Source: Comamonas terrigena NBRC 13299
Lineage (GTDB): Bacteria; Pseudomonadota; Gammaproteobacteria; Burkholderiales; Burkholderiaceae_C
Assembly: GCF_006740045.1 (NCBI RefSeq)
Contig: NZ_AP019749.1
Coordinates: forward strand, 701,001-765,000
Length of the DNA: 64,000 nt
Direction of reading: 5' to 3'
The notes beneath the pieces are model-generated. The model made no database searches. It was not told the DNA's origin and saw only the letters and a program-made list of their open reading frames with translations. Positions 26,975 through 38,047 of this stretch are shown piece after piece (the first letter of the stretch is position 1; the number at the start of each line of letters is the position of its first letter). The position numbers and the translations under genes are program-made.

Positions 26975-27087
26975 TGCGGAGCATCCGCAGGCCACTCCTC
27001 CCGCACCTCCCTCCCTTTTTTCATTTCATTCACCCGGCGTGTGTGCCATGCCTTTCATTTCCATTGAGGAAACCACGGAGATTGACG

Positions 27088-28677
27088 ATGAGTAAAGCAA
27101 TGAGTTCTTTCGCACATGCGGCATTGGCAGCCTCGCTGCTCGCGTGCGGCCTGGTGGGATCCGTCCACGCTCAGGCAAAGACCACGGTCAACGCTGTGAT
27201 GCATGCCCCGCTGCGCGTGCTGGACCCGATCATCACCACGGCCCACATCACGCGCAACCATGGCTACATGGTCTACGACACGCTGCTGGCCACGGACAAG
27301 GACAACCAGATCCGCCCGCAGATGCTTCAAGAGTGGAAGGCTTCCGCTGACGGCCGTACCTATACCTTCAAGCTGCGCGCCGGCCTCAAGTGGCACGATG
27401 GTGGTGCTGTGACGGCGGAGGACTGCGTTGCCTCCATCAAGCGCTGGGCCACGCAGGACAAGATGGGCCAGCTGATGACCTCGGAGATGGCCGACATGAA
27501 GGTGGTGGATGCCTCGACCTTCACCATCACCATGAAGGAGGCCAGCGACCTGGCCGTGCGCGCCCTGGCCAAGCCCAGCGGCGTGGCGCCGTTCATGATG
27601 CCCAAGCGCATCGCGGAGACACCTCCCACACAGGCCATCACCACGGCGATTGGATCGGGCCCGTTCAAGTTCGTGGCCGCCGAGTTCAAGCCGGGCGTGC
27701 AGGTGGTCTATGAAAAGAACACCGACTACGTAGCCCGCTCCGAGCCGGCATCGGGTCTGGCCGGTGGCAAGAAGGTGCTGGTGGACCGCGTGAAGTGGAT
27801 CGCCACGCCCGACGCGATGACCTCGGTGAACGCGCTGGTCAATGGAGAGATCGACTATCTGGAGCAGCTGCCTTTCGACCTCGAGCCGATCGTGCGTGCC
27901 AACAAGGACATCGCCATCAAGGTGCTGGACCCCCAGGGCTACCAGACCGTCATGCGGATGAACCACTTGCATGCGCCGTTCAACAACAAGAAGATCCGCG
28001 AAGCGGCCATGTATGCCGTGGGCCAGGAGCCGGTGCTGCAAGCCATGATCGGCAACAAGCAGTACTTCAAGCCCTGCGCTGCCCTGTTTGGCTGCGACTC
28101 GGCCTATGCCAGCCAGGAAGGTGCCGATGTCACCATCAAGGCCAATCCCAAGAAGGCCCAGGAGTTGCTGAAGGAAGCCGGTTATGACGGCACGCCCGTG
28201 GTGATCCTGCAGCCCACCGACACGCCTTCGGTCAACACCCAGCCCGTGGTGATCGGTCAGGCCCTGCGCGCAGCGGGCTTCAAGGTGGAAATGCAGGCCA
28301 TGGACTGGCAGACCGTGGTGACGCGCCGCGCCAACCAGGCGCTTCCCAAGGAGGGCGGCTGGAATATCTTTGCCACCAACAACGTGATGGCCGAAGCGTC
28401 CGACCCCCTGCGTGCCTTCGGGGTGGCCGCCAACGGCAAGGGGGCATGGTTCGGCTGGCCCGACGTGCCCGAGATCGAGCGCCTGCGCATTGAGTTCTCG
28501 CGTACCGCCGAGGAGGCCAAGCGCAAGCAGCTGGCCGGCCAGATCCAGAAGCTGGTGATTGCCGAAGGCGTGCTGCTGCCCATGGGCCAGTACTACGTGC
28601 CGGCCGCGTACCGCAACAGCATCAGCGGCGCACTGGAAGCTCCGGTTCCGGTCTTCTGGAATGTCCAGAAGAAGTAA
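27088..28677 (+). CDS. Peptide/nickel-type ABC transporter, periplasmic substrate-binding protein
   Basis: SBP_bac_5 (DppA/OppA cluster C) protein of 529 residues. The start follows CGGAG with correct spacing. A Sec signal peptide ends V-H-A-Q; there is no lipobox, so it is soluble in the periplasm. Family landmarks are L-D-P-I-I-T-T-A near the mature start, YTFKLRAGLKWHDG, I-G-S-G-P-F-K-F and the late lobe with W-Q-T-V-V-T-R-R. It delivers its ligand to the two permeases that follow. Ligand unknown; context (dsdA, M81 peptidase) suggests a short or D-amino-acid-containing peptide. Confidence 0.92.
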   Translation: MSKAMSSFAHAALAASLLACGLVGSVHAQAKTTVNAVMHAPLRVLDPIITTAHITRNHGYMVYDTLLATDKDNQIRPQMLQEWKASADGRTYTFKLRAGLKWHDGGAVTAEDCVASIKRWATQDKMGQLMTSEMADMKVVDASTFTITMKEASDLAVRALAKPSGVAPFMMPKRIAETPPTQAITTAIGSGPFKFVAAEFKPGVQVVYEKNTDYVARSEPASGLAGGKKVLVDRVKWIATPDAMTSVNALVNGEIDYLEQLPFDLEPIVRANKDIAIKVLDPQGYQTVMRMNHLHAPFNNKKIREAAMYAVGQEPVLQAMIGNKQYFKPCAALFGCDSAYASQEGADVTIKANPKKAQELLKEAGYDGTPVVILQPTDTPSVNTQPVVIGQALRAAGFKVEMQAMDWQTVVTRRANQALPKEGGWNIFATNNVMAEASDPLRAFGVAANGKGAWFGWPDVPEIERLRIEFSRTAEEAKRKQLAGQIQKLVIAEGVLLPMGQYYVPAAYRNSISGALEAPVPVFWNVQKK

Positions 28678-28708
28678 TCAGCCCGCATGAAAAAGTGAGT
28701 CTTTCGTC

Positions 28709-29650
28709 ATGATTGCATTTGTACTCAAACGCATGGCTGCGGCACTGCCAGTGATGGTGGTGGTTGCCGCCGTCGTCTTTGCCATCCTGCGCCTCACGCC
28801 GGGGGATCCTGCGGCGATTCTGGCGGGAGACTCCGCGACGCCCGAGCAACTCGAGGCCATTCGCCAGAACCTGGGGCTCGACAAGCCGGTCTACCAACAG
28901 TTCTTCCACTGGGTCGGTCAACTGCTCAGTGGCGATCTGGGCACTTCCTTGCTGTCGGGCACGCCCGTGCTCGAGATGGTCGTGCAGCGCATGGGGCCCT
29001 CCATCGCGCTGTGCCTGAGCACCATCATCGTCGCCATTGTGGTCGCCATTCCGCTGGGTGTGCTGGCTGCATGGCGCCAAGGCAAGCTGTTGGACCGCGC
29101 GGTGATGGCCCTGTCGGTGCTGGGATTCTCGATTCCCGTATTCGTCACGGCCTATGTCCTGATCCTCGCACTGTCCCTGGGAGCTGGCTGGTTCCCGGTG
29201 CAGGGCTACAAGCCGCTGTCGGAAGGCCTGTGGCCCTTTCTGCGCTCCATCACCTTGCCAACGCTGGCGCTGAGCTCGGTCTATATCGCGCTGATCGCCC
29301 GCATCACGCGCACCAGCGTGATCGAAGTGATGAACGAAGACTTCATCCGCACGGCGCGGGCCAAGGGTCTCAACGAGCGAGGCGTATTGCTCGGCCATGC
29401 GCTGCGCAACGCGGCGGTGCCCATCGTCACCATCATCGGTGTAGGCATCGCCATGCTGATCGGTGGCGTGGTGGTGACCGAGTCGGTGTTCAACCTTCCC
29501 GGTCTTGGTCGCCTGGTGGTGGAAGCCGTGCTGGCCCGCGATTACCCGGTCATTCAGGCGCTGATCCTATTGTTTGCGCTGGTCTATGTGCTGATCAATC
29601 TGGTGGTGGACGTGTCCTACACCATCTTCGATCCGCGAATCCGCTATTGA
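28709..29650 (+). CDS. Peptide/nickel-type ABC transporter permease, DppB-like
   Basis: 313-residue inner-membrane permease with about six TM helices. The N-terminus (FVLKRMAAALPVMVVVAAVVF) and the L-R-L-T-P-G-D-P-A segment followed by L-G-L-D-K-P are hallmarks of DppB/GsiC. The cytoplasmic EAA-type loop (R-T-A-R-A-K-G-L-N-E-R-G) contacts the ATPase. It lies 31 bp after the binding-protein gene and 8 bp before the second permease. Confidence 0.94.
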   Translation: MIAFVLKRMAAALPVMVVVAAVVFAILRLTPGDPAAILAGDSATPEQLEAIRQNLGLDKPVYQQFFHWVGQLLSGDLGTSLLSGTPVLEMVVQRMGPSIALCLSTIIVAIVVAIPLGVLAAWRQGKLLDRAVMALSVLGFSIPVFVTAYVLILALSLGAGWFPVQGYKPLSEGLWPFLRSITLPTLALSSVYIALIARITRTSVIEVMNEDFIRTARAKGLNERGVLLGHALRNAAVPIVTIIGVGIAMLIGGVVVTESVFNLPGLGRLVVEAVLARDYPVIQALILLFALVYVLINLVVDVSYTIFDPRIRY

Positions 29651-29658
29651 GGTCCAGC

Positions 29659-30558
29659 ATGACGCAACTCTCTTCAAGCCCCCCCGCCATCGCGGTCTCT
29701 GCCGCCACGGAATTGGCCGCACCCAAGCGCTCCCATCTGTGGGCAACGCTCAAGACCTGGCCTGTGATGCTGTCTCTGATCGTGCTGGCAGCCGTCATCT
29801 TCGTGGCGATTGCCGCGCCGCTCCTGGCAAGCAGCGACCCCACCGAGATCAACCCCGCACAGCGCCTGCGCCCGATTTCCGCCGAGCATTTCCTGGGAAC
29901 AGACGCTTATGGCCGCGATGTGTTCAGCCGCGTCCTCTACGGTGCCCGCGTGTCGCTGGTCGTAGGGTTGGGCGTCGCGGCATTCAGCCTTGTCATCGGT
30001 CTGTTCATCGGTGTGCTCGCGGGGTATTTTCGCTGGGTCGATGCCATCGTCATGCGTGTCATGGACGGCCTGATGGCCATCCCGGGCATCCTGCTGGCGA
30101 TTGCGCTGGTGTCGATCTCTGGCGCAAGCCTGCTGACCGTGCTCATCGCGATCACCGTTCCCGAGGTGCCGCGGGTGGTGCGGCTGGTGCGTGGTGTGAT
30201 TCTGAGCGTGCGCAACGAGCCTTATGTCGAGGCGGCGCTCACGCTGGGGACGCCGCTGCCCACGCTGATGGTGCGCCACCTGGTGCCCAACACCATGGCT
30301 CCGCTGATCGTGCAGTGCACCTACATCTTTGCCTCGGCCATCCTGACCGAAGCCATCCTGAGTTTCCTGGGCGCCGGCGTGCCGCCCGAGATTTCCTCGT
30401 GGGGAAACATCATGGCCGAGGGGCGTGCCTACTTCCAGCTCCTGCCTGGCCTGGTGCTCTACCCCGGTTTGCTGTTGTCGTTGACGGTGCTGAGCGTCAA
30501 TTTGCTGGGCGATGCCCTGCGCGATGCGCTCGACCCGCGCATGGCCAAGCGCATGTGA
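29659..30558 (+). CDS. Peptide/nickel-type ABC transporter permease, DppC-like
   Basis: 299-residue permease partner of the DppB-like protein. An N-terminal cytoplasmic stretch precedes the first TM helix, as in DppC. It has H-F-L-G-T-D-A-Y-G-R-D-V-F-S-R near residue 80 and an EAA loop (Y-V-E-A-A-L-T-L-G-T). The ATG at 29659 lies 8 bp after the previous stop. It ends 40 bp before the ATPase gene. Confidence 0.94.
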   Translation: MTQLSSSPPAIAVSAATELAAPKRSHLWATLKTWPVMLSLIVLAAVIFVAIAAPLLASSDPTEINPAQRLRPISAEHFLGTDAYGRDVFSRVLYGARVSLVVGLGVAAFSLVIGLFIGVLAGYFRWVDAIVMRVMDGLMAIPGILLAIALVSISGASLLTVLIAITVPEVPRVVRLVRGVILSVRNEPYVEAALTLGTPLPTLMVRHLVPNTMAPLIVQCTYIFASAILTEAILSFLGAGVPPEISSWGNIMAEGRAYFQLLPGLVLYPGLLLSLTVLSVNLLGDALRDALDPRMAKRM

Positions 30559-30598
30559 TGCGCCGCTTTCCGCGTTTACTTCATTTGTGGATCCAGTG

Positions 30599-32257
30599 AT
30601 GACACCAAACAATCCATCGAATCCCGCTGTACTGAGCATCCGGAATCTGTGCGTGCAGCTCAAGGGCGGCGACGGCAAGACGCTGGTCAGCGACCTGAGC
30701 CTGCAGGTGCATGCGGGCGAGACGCTGTGCATCGTGGGCGAATCGGGCTCGGGCAAATCGCTTACCTCGCTCGCCACCATGGGCCTGCTGCCTGCCGACA
30801 GCCTGCAGGTGTCCTCGGGCGTGATCGAGCTGGACGGGAAAGACCTGCTGCGCCTGGATGCCGCGCAGATGCGTGCGCTGCGCGCCTCGCAACTCGCCAT
30901 GGTCTTCCAGGAGCCCATGACCGCGCTGAACCCCGTGCACCGCGTGGGCAAGCAGATAGAGGAAGTGCTGAAACTGCATTCCACGCTGTCGGCCCCACAA
31001 CGCCGCACCAAGGTGCTGCAGATGCTGGAGGCCGTGCATCTGCCCGACATCGAGCGCATCTACGACTCGTATCCGCACCAGCTCTCGGGAGGTCAGCGCC
31101 AGCGCATCGTGATTGCGATGGCGCTGATCCTCAAGCCGCGCCTGCTGATTGCCGATGAACCCACCACGGCACTCGACGTGACCACGCAAAAGCAGATCCT
31201 GTCGCTGATGCGTGAGCTGCAGGAAAAGCATGGCACGGCGGTGGTCTTCATCACCCACGACTTCGGCGTGGTGGCCGAAATTGCCGATCGCATCCTTGTG
31301 ATGAACCGCGGCAAGGTGGTGGAGTCCGGCACGCGTGAGGAGATTCTGGCCCGCCCGCTGCAGGAGTACACGCGCATGCTCGTGTCCTCCGTTCCCAGTC
31401 TGGTGCCGCATGCACGTGCGCAGCCTGAGGGCGAGACGATTCTGCAGGTGCGCAGCCTGAACAAGACCTATCCGAAGTCCAAGGGTTTTCTGCGCAAGCC
31501 CGAGATGGTGCTTGCTGCCAGTGAGGTGTCGCTCACGCTCAAGCGCGGCGAGATTCTGGGCATCGTGGGGGAATCGGGCTCAGGGAAATCAACCGTGGCG
31601 CGCTGCATCGTGCGACTGATCGACCCGAGCGGCGGCGAGATCCGGCTGAAGCAGGACGACATCACCCGCCTGAGCCGCAGCGCACTGTTGCCGCTGCGCA
31701 AGCGCATCCAGATCGTGTTCCAGGACCCGTACCGCAGTCTGAACCCGCGTCGCCGCATTGGCGATTCGGTCATCGAAGGGCTGCTGAACTACGGTATGCC
31801 TCGCGACGAGGCCATGGCCAAGGCGACCGAGGCGATGGATCTGGTGGGGCTTCCGCGCCAGGCGCTGGATCGCTTTCCGCACCAGTTCTCGGGCGGGCAA
31901 CGCCAGCGCATCTGCATTGCGCGCGCACTGGTCATGGAGCCCGATGTTTTGGTGGCGGACGAGGCCGTTTCCGCGCTCGACGTTTCGGTGCAGGCGCAGG
32001 TGCTGGATCTGCTCGAAGAAGTGCGCCAGCGCGTGGGCATTGGCGTGCTGTTCATCACCCACGACCTGCGCGTGGCCGCGCAGATATGCGACAGCATCAT
32101 GGTCATGAAGAGCGGCCAGGTGGTGGAGGCCGGCACGGTGCAGCAGGTGCTGGGCGCGCCGCAGCAGGCCTACACGCAGGCGCTGATCGATGCGGCGCCG
32201 GGACGCCACTGGGACTTCCAGAACTTCCGTCCGGTGACCCAGGCACTGGCGGCCTGA
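30599..32257 (+). CDS. Peptide ABC transporter, tandem ATP-binding protein (DppD-DppF fusion)
   Basis: 552 residues with two complete ATPase modules, replacing separate DppD and DppF. Module 1 has Walker [17 protein letters not shown] and Walker [13 protein letters not shown]; module 2 has Walker [18 protein letters not shown] and [12 protein letters not shown], both with H-loops (FITHD). In module 2 the residues after the Walker B Glu are A-V instead of the usual P-T. The ATG at 30599 is the first start matching the family; the upstream part of the frame overlaps the permease gene. It energises import by the DppBC-like permeases. Confidence 0.94.
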   Translation: MTPNNPSNPAVLSIRNLCVQLKGGDGKTLVSDLSLQVHAGETLCIVGESGSGKSLTSLATMGLLPADSLQVSSGVIELDGKDLLRLDAAQMRALRASQLAMVFQEPMTALNPVHRVGKQIEEVLKLHSTLSAPQRRTKVLQMLEAVHLPDIERIYDSYPHQLSGGQRQRIVIAMALILKPRLLIADEPTTALDVTTQKQILSLMRELQEKHGTAVVFITHDFGVVAEIADRILVMNRGKVVESGTREEILARPLQEYTRMLVSSVPSLVPHARAQPEGETILQVRSLNKTYPKSKGFLRKPEMVLAASEVSLTLKRGEILGIVGESGSGKSTVARCIVRLIDPSGGEIRLKQDDITRLSRSALLPLRKRIQIVFQDPYRSLNPRRRIGDSVIEGLLNYGMPRDEAMAKATEAMDLVGLPRQALDRFPHQFSGGQRQRICIARALVMEPDVLVADEAVSALDVSVQAQVLDLLEEVRQRVGIGVLFITHDLRVAAQICDSIMVMKSGQVVEAGTVQQVLGAPQQAYTQALIDAAPGRHWDFQNFRPVTQALAA

Positions 32258-32320
32258 CCGGTCCAGATTCCCTTCGCTGCCCCCTGTCCGGGGGCTCCCA
32301 TTCAACAGAGAGAGATAGAA

Positions 32321-33823
32321 ATGGCCAAAATTGTGTATGGCGGGTTTCAGCATGAGACCAATACGTTCGCGCCCGATCTGGCGGATTGGGCAGCATTCCA
32401 GGCTGGCGGTGGCTGGCCTGGTCTGGTTTCGGGCGAGAAGCTGTGGCCGACGATCCGCGGCTCCAACATTCCGGCGGCGGGCTTTGTGCAGGCGGCACTT
32501 GATGCTGGCGACGAAGTGGTGCCCACCACCTGGTGTGCGGCAAGTCCTTCGGCGCATGTGGAGCGGGAAACCTACGAGCGCATCGCCGCCCTGATCCTCG
32601 ATGGCATCCAGCAAGCATTGCCGGTGGATGCCGTCTACCTCGATCTGCACGGCGCCATGGTGGCGCAGCATTTTGATGATGGCGAAGGCGAGTTGCTGCG
32701 CCGCGTGCGCGCGCTGGTCGGCAGTGGGGTGCCTGTGATCGCGACCCTGGATCTGCATGCCAACGTCACGACGCGCATGCTGAGCGAGGCAGACATGCTG
32801 GTGGCCTACCGCACCTATCCGCATGTGGATATGGCCGAAACGGGCGTGCGCGCATACAGCCAGCTCCAGCGCCGTCTGCAGACGGGCAAGCGCCCCGCCA
32901 TGGCAGTGCAGCGTCTGCCGTATCTGGTGCCCATCTGCTGGCAGTGCACGGACATCGAGCCGGCGAAAACGCTGTACCAGCAGTTGGAGGCAGGCGAGAC
33001 CCCCGACACGCACATCTCATTTGCCACCGGTTTTCCGGCCGCTGACTTTGAAGAATGCTCTCCGGTGCTCTGGGCCTATGCAGACACACAGGCACATGCT
33101 GACGCACTGTTGGCACCGCTTGCGCAGGCCGCACTTGCGGCAGAGTCGCACTTTGCGGGCAAGCTTTACGCTCCCGCAGAAGCCGTGCACTACGCCATGG
33201 CGCATGCGGGTAGTGGCAAGCCCACCATCATCGCCGACGCGCAGGACAATCCCGGTGCAGGCAGCAACTCTGACTCCACCGGCATGCTGCACGCACTGGT
33301 GGCGAGCAGGGCGCAGAACGCGGCGATTGGCCTGATCGTCGATGCGGCTTCTGCGGCCAGGGCACATGAAGCCGGCGAAGGCGCACGTGTGCGCCTGTCG
33401 TTGGGAGGAAAGTCGGGTGTGCGAGGCGATGTGCCGTGCGAAGCCGAATTCCTGGTCGAGAAAATCTCCGACGGCAAGGTCGATGCCACGGGCCCGTACT
33501 ACCGGGGCTTCAAGCTGGATCTGGGCGCCTGCGCGTGCCTGCGCATCGAAGGGGTGCGCATCGTCGTCGCATCGCAAAAGGTGCAGATGGCAGACCAGGC
33601 CATGTTCCGTGTGGTGGGCATCGAGCCTACTGCGCAGGACATTCTTGTGGTGAAGAGTGCGGTCCATTTCCGCGCCGACTACACGCCGATCGCGCGCGAA
33701 ATCATTGTCGCAACCGCGCCTGGATCGATGCCTATGGTGCTGGAAAACCTGCCCTGGTCCAAGCTCAAGCCGGGCATCCGCATCGATCCTTGCGGCAAGA
33801 CCTTCGAGCCGGTGGCGGCCTGA
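32321..33823 (+). CDS. M81-family metallopeptidase (MlrC-like)
   Basis: 500 residues. It has the MlrC N-terminal DUF1485 signature MAKIVYGGFQHETNTFAP, then DLHGAMV, TLDLHANVT and R-T-Y-P-H-V-D-M-A-E-T-G, which carry the probable metal-binding Asp/His residues, and a C-terminal MlrC domain. MlrC of microcystin-degrading sphingomonads finishes hydrolysis of linearised peptides containing D-amino acids; most family members are uncharacterised. There is no signal peptide, so it should act in the cytoplasm after uptake. A ribosome site (AGAGAGAG) precedes the ATG, 63 bp after the ATPase gene. It is the last gene of the operon. Confidence 0.9.
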   Translation: MAKIVYGGFQHETNTFAPDLADWAAFQAGGGWPGLVSGEKLWPTIRGSNIPAAGFVQAALDAGDEVVPTTWCAASPSAHVERETYERIAALILDGIQQALPVDAVYLDLHGAMVAQHFDDGEGELLRRVRALVGSGVPVIATLDLHANVTTRMLSEADMLVAYRTYPHVDMAETGVRAYSQLQRRLQTGKRPAMAVQRLPYLVPICWQCTDIEPAKTLYQQLEAGETPDTHISFATGFPAADFEECSPVLWAYADTQAHADALLAPLAQAALAAESHFAGKLYAPAEAVHYAMAHAGSGKPTIIADAQDNPGAGSNSDSTGMLHALVASRAQNAAIGLIVDAASAARAHEAGEGARVRLSLGGKSGVRGDVPCEAEFLVEKISDGKVDATGPYYRGFKLDLGACACLRIEGVRIVVASQKVQMADQAMFRVVGIEPTAQDILVVKSAVHFRADYTPIAREIIVATAPGSMPMVLENLPWSKLKPGIRIDPCGKTFEPVAA

Positions 33824-34373
33824 GCGGAGCTGCTTCACCAACCCTGCTCCACACAGGGCGTGAGCCTGCAGAAATATCGCAAGCAAAGTGACGTGCCGCG
33901 CCAGCGAGAGTGCCTTGGCGGTGCGGGACGCCACGGGACAGTCGTTTTGCGTTGCGCCTAAGTATTTGTTTTAAATGGATCGCGTAGGTTTGGGCGGCAT
34001 ATTGGGCGTAGAGGCAGGCGGTGCCGCCCGCCAAAGCCATAGCCTGGGTCGCACGGTACTGTCTGGATCCAAGACACGCAGCACTGTGGGCGATGGGCGG
34101 AAGAGGGCGCGGGCACACGGGCATGCGTTACCAAGTATCGACTGGCTTGCACCGTCACCAGACGGTAGAACAGCGCCACGGTGTCTGGATCGGTGGTCAG
34201 GCTGCTGCAGCAGTTGCTGTCGCTGACGCCGAAGCACATAGACAGAGGTCGGAAGGCCTTGCCCAGGCCCCGGGCGGTGCAAAGCGAAAGTGAGGGACAC
34301 CGGAACGAAAGTCAAATGACGTTCTGCCGCAGCAGCGTTCCACGGTAACCCTGCTTTTCAAGCGACCTTGGGA
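33824..34373. other. 550-bp region without a recognisable gene
   Basis: It lies between the M81 gene and the groESL promoter. Short frames exist (for example a Cys-rich 93-residue frame on the minus strand, 33958-34239) but lack a credible ribosome site or known motif. An AT-rich patch at about 33957-33975 stands out. I see no terminator with a U-tract for the upstream operon. It could be decayed coding sequence. Confidence 0.5.
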
Positions 34374-34374
34374 C

Positions 34375-34402
34375 TTGAAAGCTTCCGATTTCGCCTTATT
34401 AT
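34375..34402 (+). promoter_or_regulatory. groESL promoter
   Basis: TTGAAA at 34375-34380 and TATTAT at 34397-34402, spaced 16 bp, form a good sigma-70 type promoter whose -10 abuts the CIRCE operator. The longer CTTGAAA at 34374 also equals the sigma-32 -35 consensus, but no CCCCAT-like -10 follows. Confidence 0.75.
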
Positions 34403-34428
34403 TAGCACTCGTAGGGGTTGAGTGCTAA
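34402..34428. promoter_or_regulatory. CIRCE operator (HrcA binding site) of groESL
   Basis: Exact match to the CIRCE consensus: TTAGCACTC, 9-bp spacer, GAGTGCTAA. It lies 88 bp before the groES start and at the transcription start of the predicted promoter, so HrcA should repress groESL at normal temperature. hrcA is not in the window. Confidence 0.97.
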
Positions 34429-34516
34429 CAAGCCCGGTCCCTCGCCTGTTTAGCCACGCTGGCTTTGCGCAGCGTGGAACGGATAAATCCACTTTGTTGA
34501 TTTCTAGGAGAAGTGA

Positions 34517-34807
34517 ATGAACCTGCGTCCTCTGCACGACCGCGTGATCGTCAAGCGCCTTGAGAACGAAACCAAGACGGCTTCGGGCATTTATATCCCT
34601 GACAACGCCGCCGAAAAGCCTGACCAAGGCGAAGTGCTGGCAGTGGGTCCTGGCAAGCGCAACGACAAGGGCGAACAGATCGCTCTGAACGTGAAGGTCG
34701 GCGACCGCGTGCTGTTCGGCAAGTACTCTGGCCAGACCGTCAAGATCGACGGCAACGAGCTGCTGGTGATGAAGGAAGACGACCTGTTCGCAGTCGTCGA
34801 GAAGTAA
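34517..34807 (+). CDS. groS: Co-chaperonin GroES
   Basis: 96-residue lid subunit of the GroEL chaperonin. [31 protein letters not shown] carries the mobile loop (residues ~16-32) and [28 protein letters not shown] the conserved C-terminus. AGGAG lies 8 bp before the ATG. It is the first gene of the CIRCE-controlled groES-groEL operon, with groEL 141 bp downstream. Confidence 0.98.
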   Translation: MNLRPLHDRVIVKRLENETKTASGIYIPDNAAEKPDQGEVLAVGPGKRNDKGEQIALNVKVGDRVLFGKYSGQTVKIDGNELLVMKEDDLFAVVEK

Positions 34808-34939
34808 ATCACCCGGTGATTTGCCGGTGCCAGAGGCCCGCGGCCCCAGGCACCCGTTCCCCAGCATCCAAACTTTCAAATTCATAGCTGTCTCAGCCCA
34901 CTGGATGCGCTGAAACAGCCAAATTGAACCCATTTGTAG

Positions 34940-36598
<1,659 letters not shown>

Positions 36599-36659
36599 TT
36601 GCCTGTTGGCCGCTGTGACAAGGGTGGAGCCCAGGCTCTGCCCGGTCCCAGACCGACAC

Positions 36660-36692
36660 AACCCGCACGCCGCAAGGCCTGCGGGTTTTTTT
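36660..36692 (+). terminator. Rho-independent terminator of groESL
   Basis: Stem AACCCGCA/TGCGGGTT with an inner GCC/GGC pair, followed by a run of seven T; 62 bp after the groEL stop. Confidence 0.93.
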
Positions 36693-36812
36693 CATGTCCG
36701 CACGCGACCATCGCCTCTGCCGTGGGTGTACCACCCGGTCCGCGATGCCTCGGCCTGCCGGCTGCCCTACACTTGGGCGCAGACCTTTCCCGTTTTCTGA
36801 CTTTCTGCCCGC

Positions 36813-37958
36813 ATGACCTCCGCTGCCCCGCTTGTCCCTTTCGCCTCTGCCACGGCCGACCAGGCCACCGTGCACATTGATCTGGGAGAGCGCAGCTACC
36901 CGATCCGCATTGCCGCCGGTCTGCTGGGCGATGCCGCCACCTATGCCGCGCTGCCCAAGGCGGCCAGTGCGCTGATCGTGACCAACACCACCGTGGCGCC
37001 GCTGTACCTGCAGCAGGTGCGTGCAGCGCTGGCGGGCCGCTACCCGCAGGTGCATGTGGTGGAGCTGCCGGATGGCGAGGCCTACAAGGACTGGCAGACG
37101 CTGAACCTGATTTTTGACGCCCTGCTGCAGCATGGCTGCGATCGCAAGACCGTGCTGTTTGCCCTGGGGGGCGGCGTGATTGGTGACATGACGGGGTTTG
37201 CCGCTGCCAGCTATATGCGTGGCGTGCCCTTTGTGCAACTGCCCACCACGCTGCTGTCGCAGGTGGATTCCAGCGTGGGCGGCAAAACCGCCATCAACCA
37301 CCCGCTGGGCAAGAACATGGTCGGTGCCTTCTACCAGCCGCAGCTGGTGGTGTGCGATCTGGCATCGCTCGACAGCCTGCCTCCGCGCGAGCTGTCGGCA
37401 GGGCTGGCCGAGGTCATCAAGTACGGCCCGATTGCCGATATGGCGTTCTTCGAGTGGCTGGAGTTGCACATCGACCGTCTGCGTGCCGGTGACCGCACGG
37501 CCATGGCGCAGGCGGTCAAGCGCAGCGTGGAGATCAAGGCCTGGGTGGTCAGCCAGGACGAGAAGGAAACTGGTCTGCGCGCAGTGCTGAACTTTGGCCA
37601 CACCTTTGGTCACGCCATCGAAGCCGGCATGGGCTACGGCAACTGGCTGCACGGCGAAGGCGTGGGTGCCGGCATGGTGATGGCGGCCCATCTGTCGCAG
37701 GAACTGGGCATGGTGGACGCGGCCTTTGTGGCACGGCTGACCCGCCTGATCGAACGTGCCGGCCTGCCCACGCGCGGCGCCGTGTTGGACGCGCAGGACA
37801 ACGCCGGCGCCTACCTGGAACATATGCGGGTGGACAAAAAGGCCGAAGCGGGCGAGATCCGCTTCGTGCTGATCGACGGCCCGGGAAAGGCCACCATGCG
37901 CGGCGCACCGGATGCGCTGGTGCGCCAGGTCATTGACCGGTGCTGTGCACCCGCCTGA
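36813..37958 (+). CDS. aroB: 3-dehydroquinate synthase
   Basis: Second step of the shikimate pathway: DAHP to 3-dehydroquinate, using NAD and a divalent metal. 381 residues. The NAD-binding segment is D-G-E-A-Y-K-D...[21 protein letters not shown], then [19 protein letters not shown] with catalytic Lys, and metal ligands in [21 protein letters not shown] and H-G-E-G-V. Fully typical. dgt follows 89 bp downstream, but the usual upstream partner aroK is absent: groEL lies there instead. Confidence 0.97.
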   Translation: MTSAAPLVPFASATADQATVHIDLGERSYPIRIAAGLLGDAATYAALPKAASALIVTNTTVAPLYLQQVRAALAGRYPQVHVVELPDGEAYKDWQTLNLIFDALLQHGCDRKTVLFALGGGVIGDMTGFAAASYMRGVPFVQLPTTLLSQVDSSVGGKTAINHPLGKNMVGAFYQPQLVVCDLASLDSLPPRELSAGLAEVIKYGPIADMAFFEWLELHIDRLRAGDRTAMAQAVKRSVEIKAWVVSQDEKETGLRAVLNFGHTFGHAIEAGMGYGNWLHGEGVGAGMVMAAHLSQELGMVDAAFVARLTRLIERAGLPTRGAVLDAQDNAGAYLEHMRVDKKAEAGEIRFVLIDGPGKATMRGAPDALVRQVIDRCCAPA

Positions 37959-38047
37959 CACGCCGACGGGGGAGGGGGCTGTGCGGCGAGGCTGTGCCGT
38001 GAATGGCGGTGGTGTCTCTGAAGTGTCTTTGAACAGAGGAGTGGTGG

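Noticed and set aside
33958..34239. Cys-rich 93-residue minus-strand frame before groESL
   Set aside because: No ribosome site, no recognisable motif and no conserved context; treated as non-coding.
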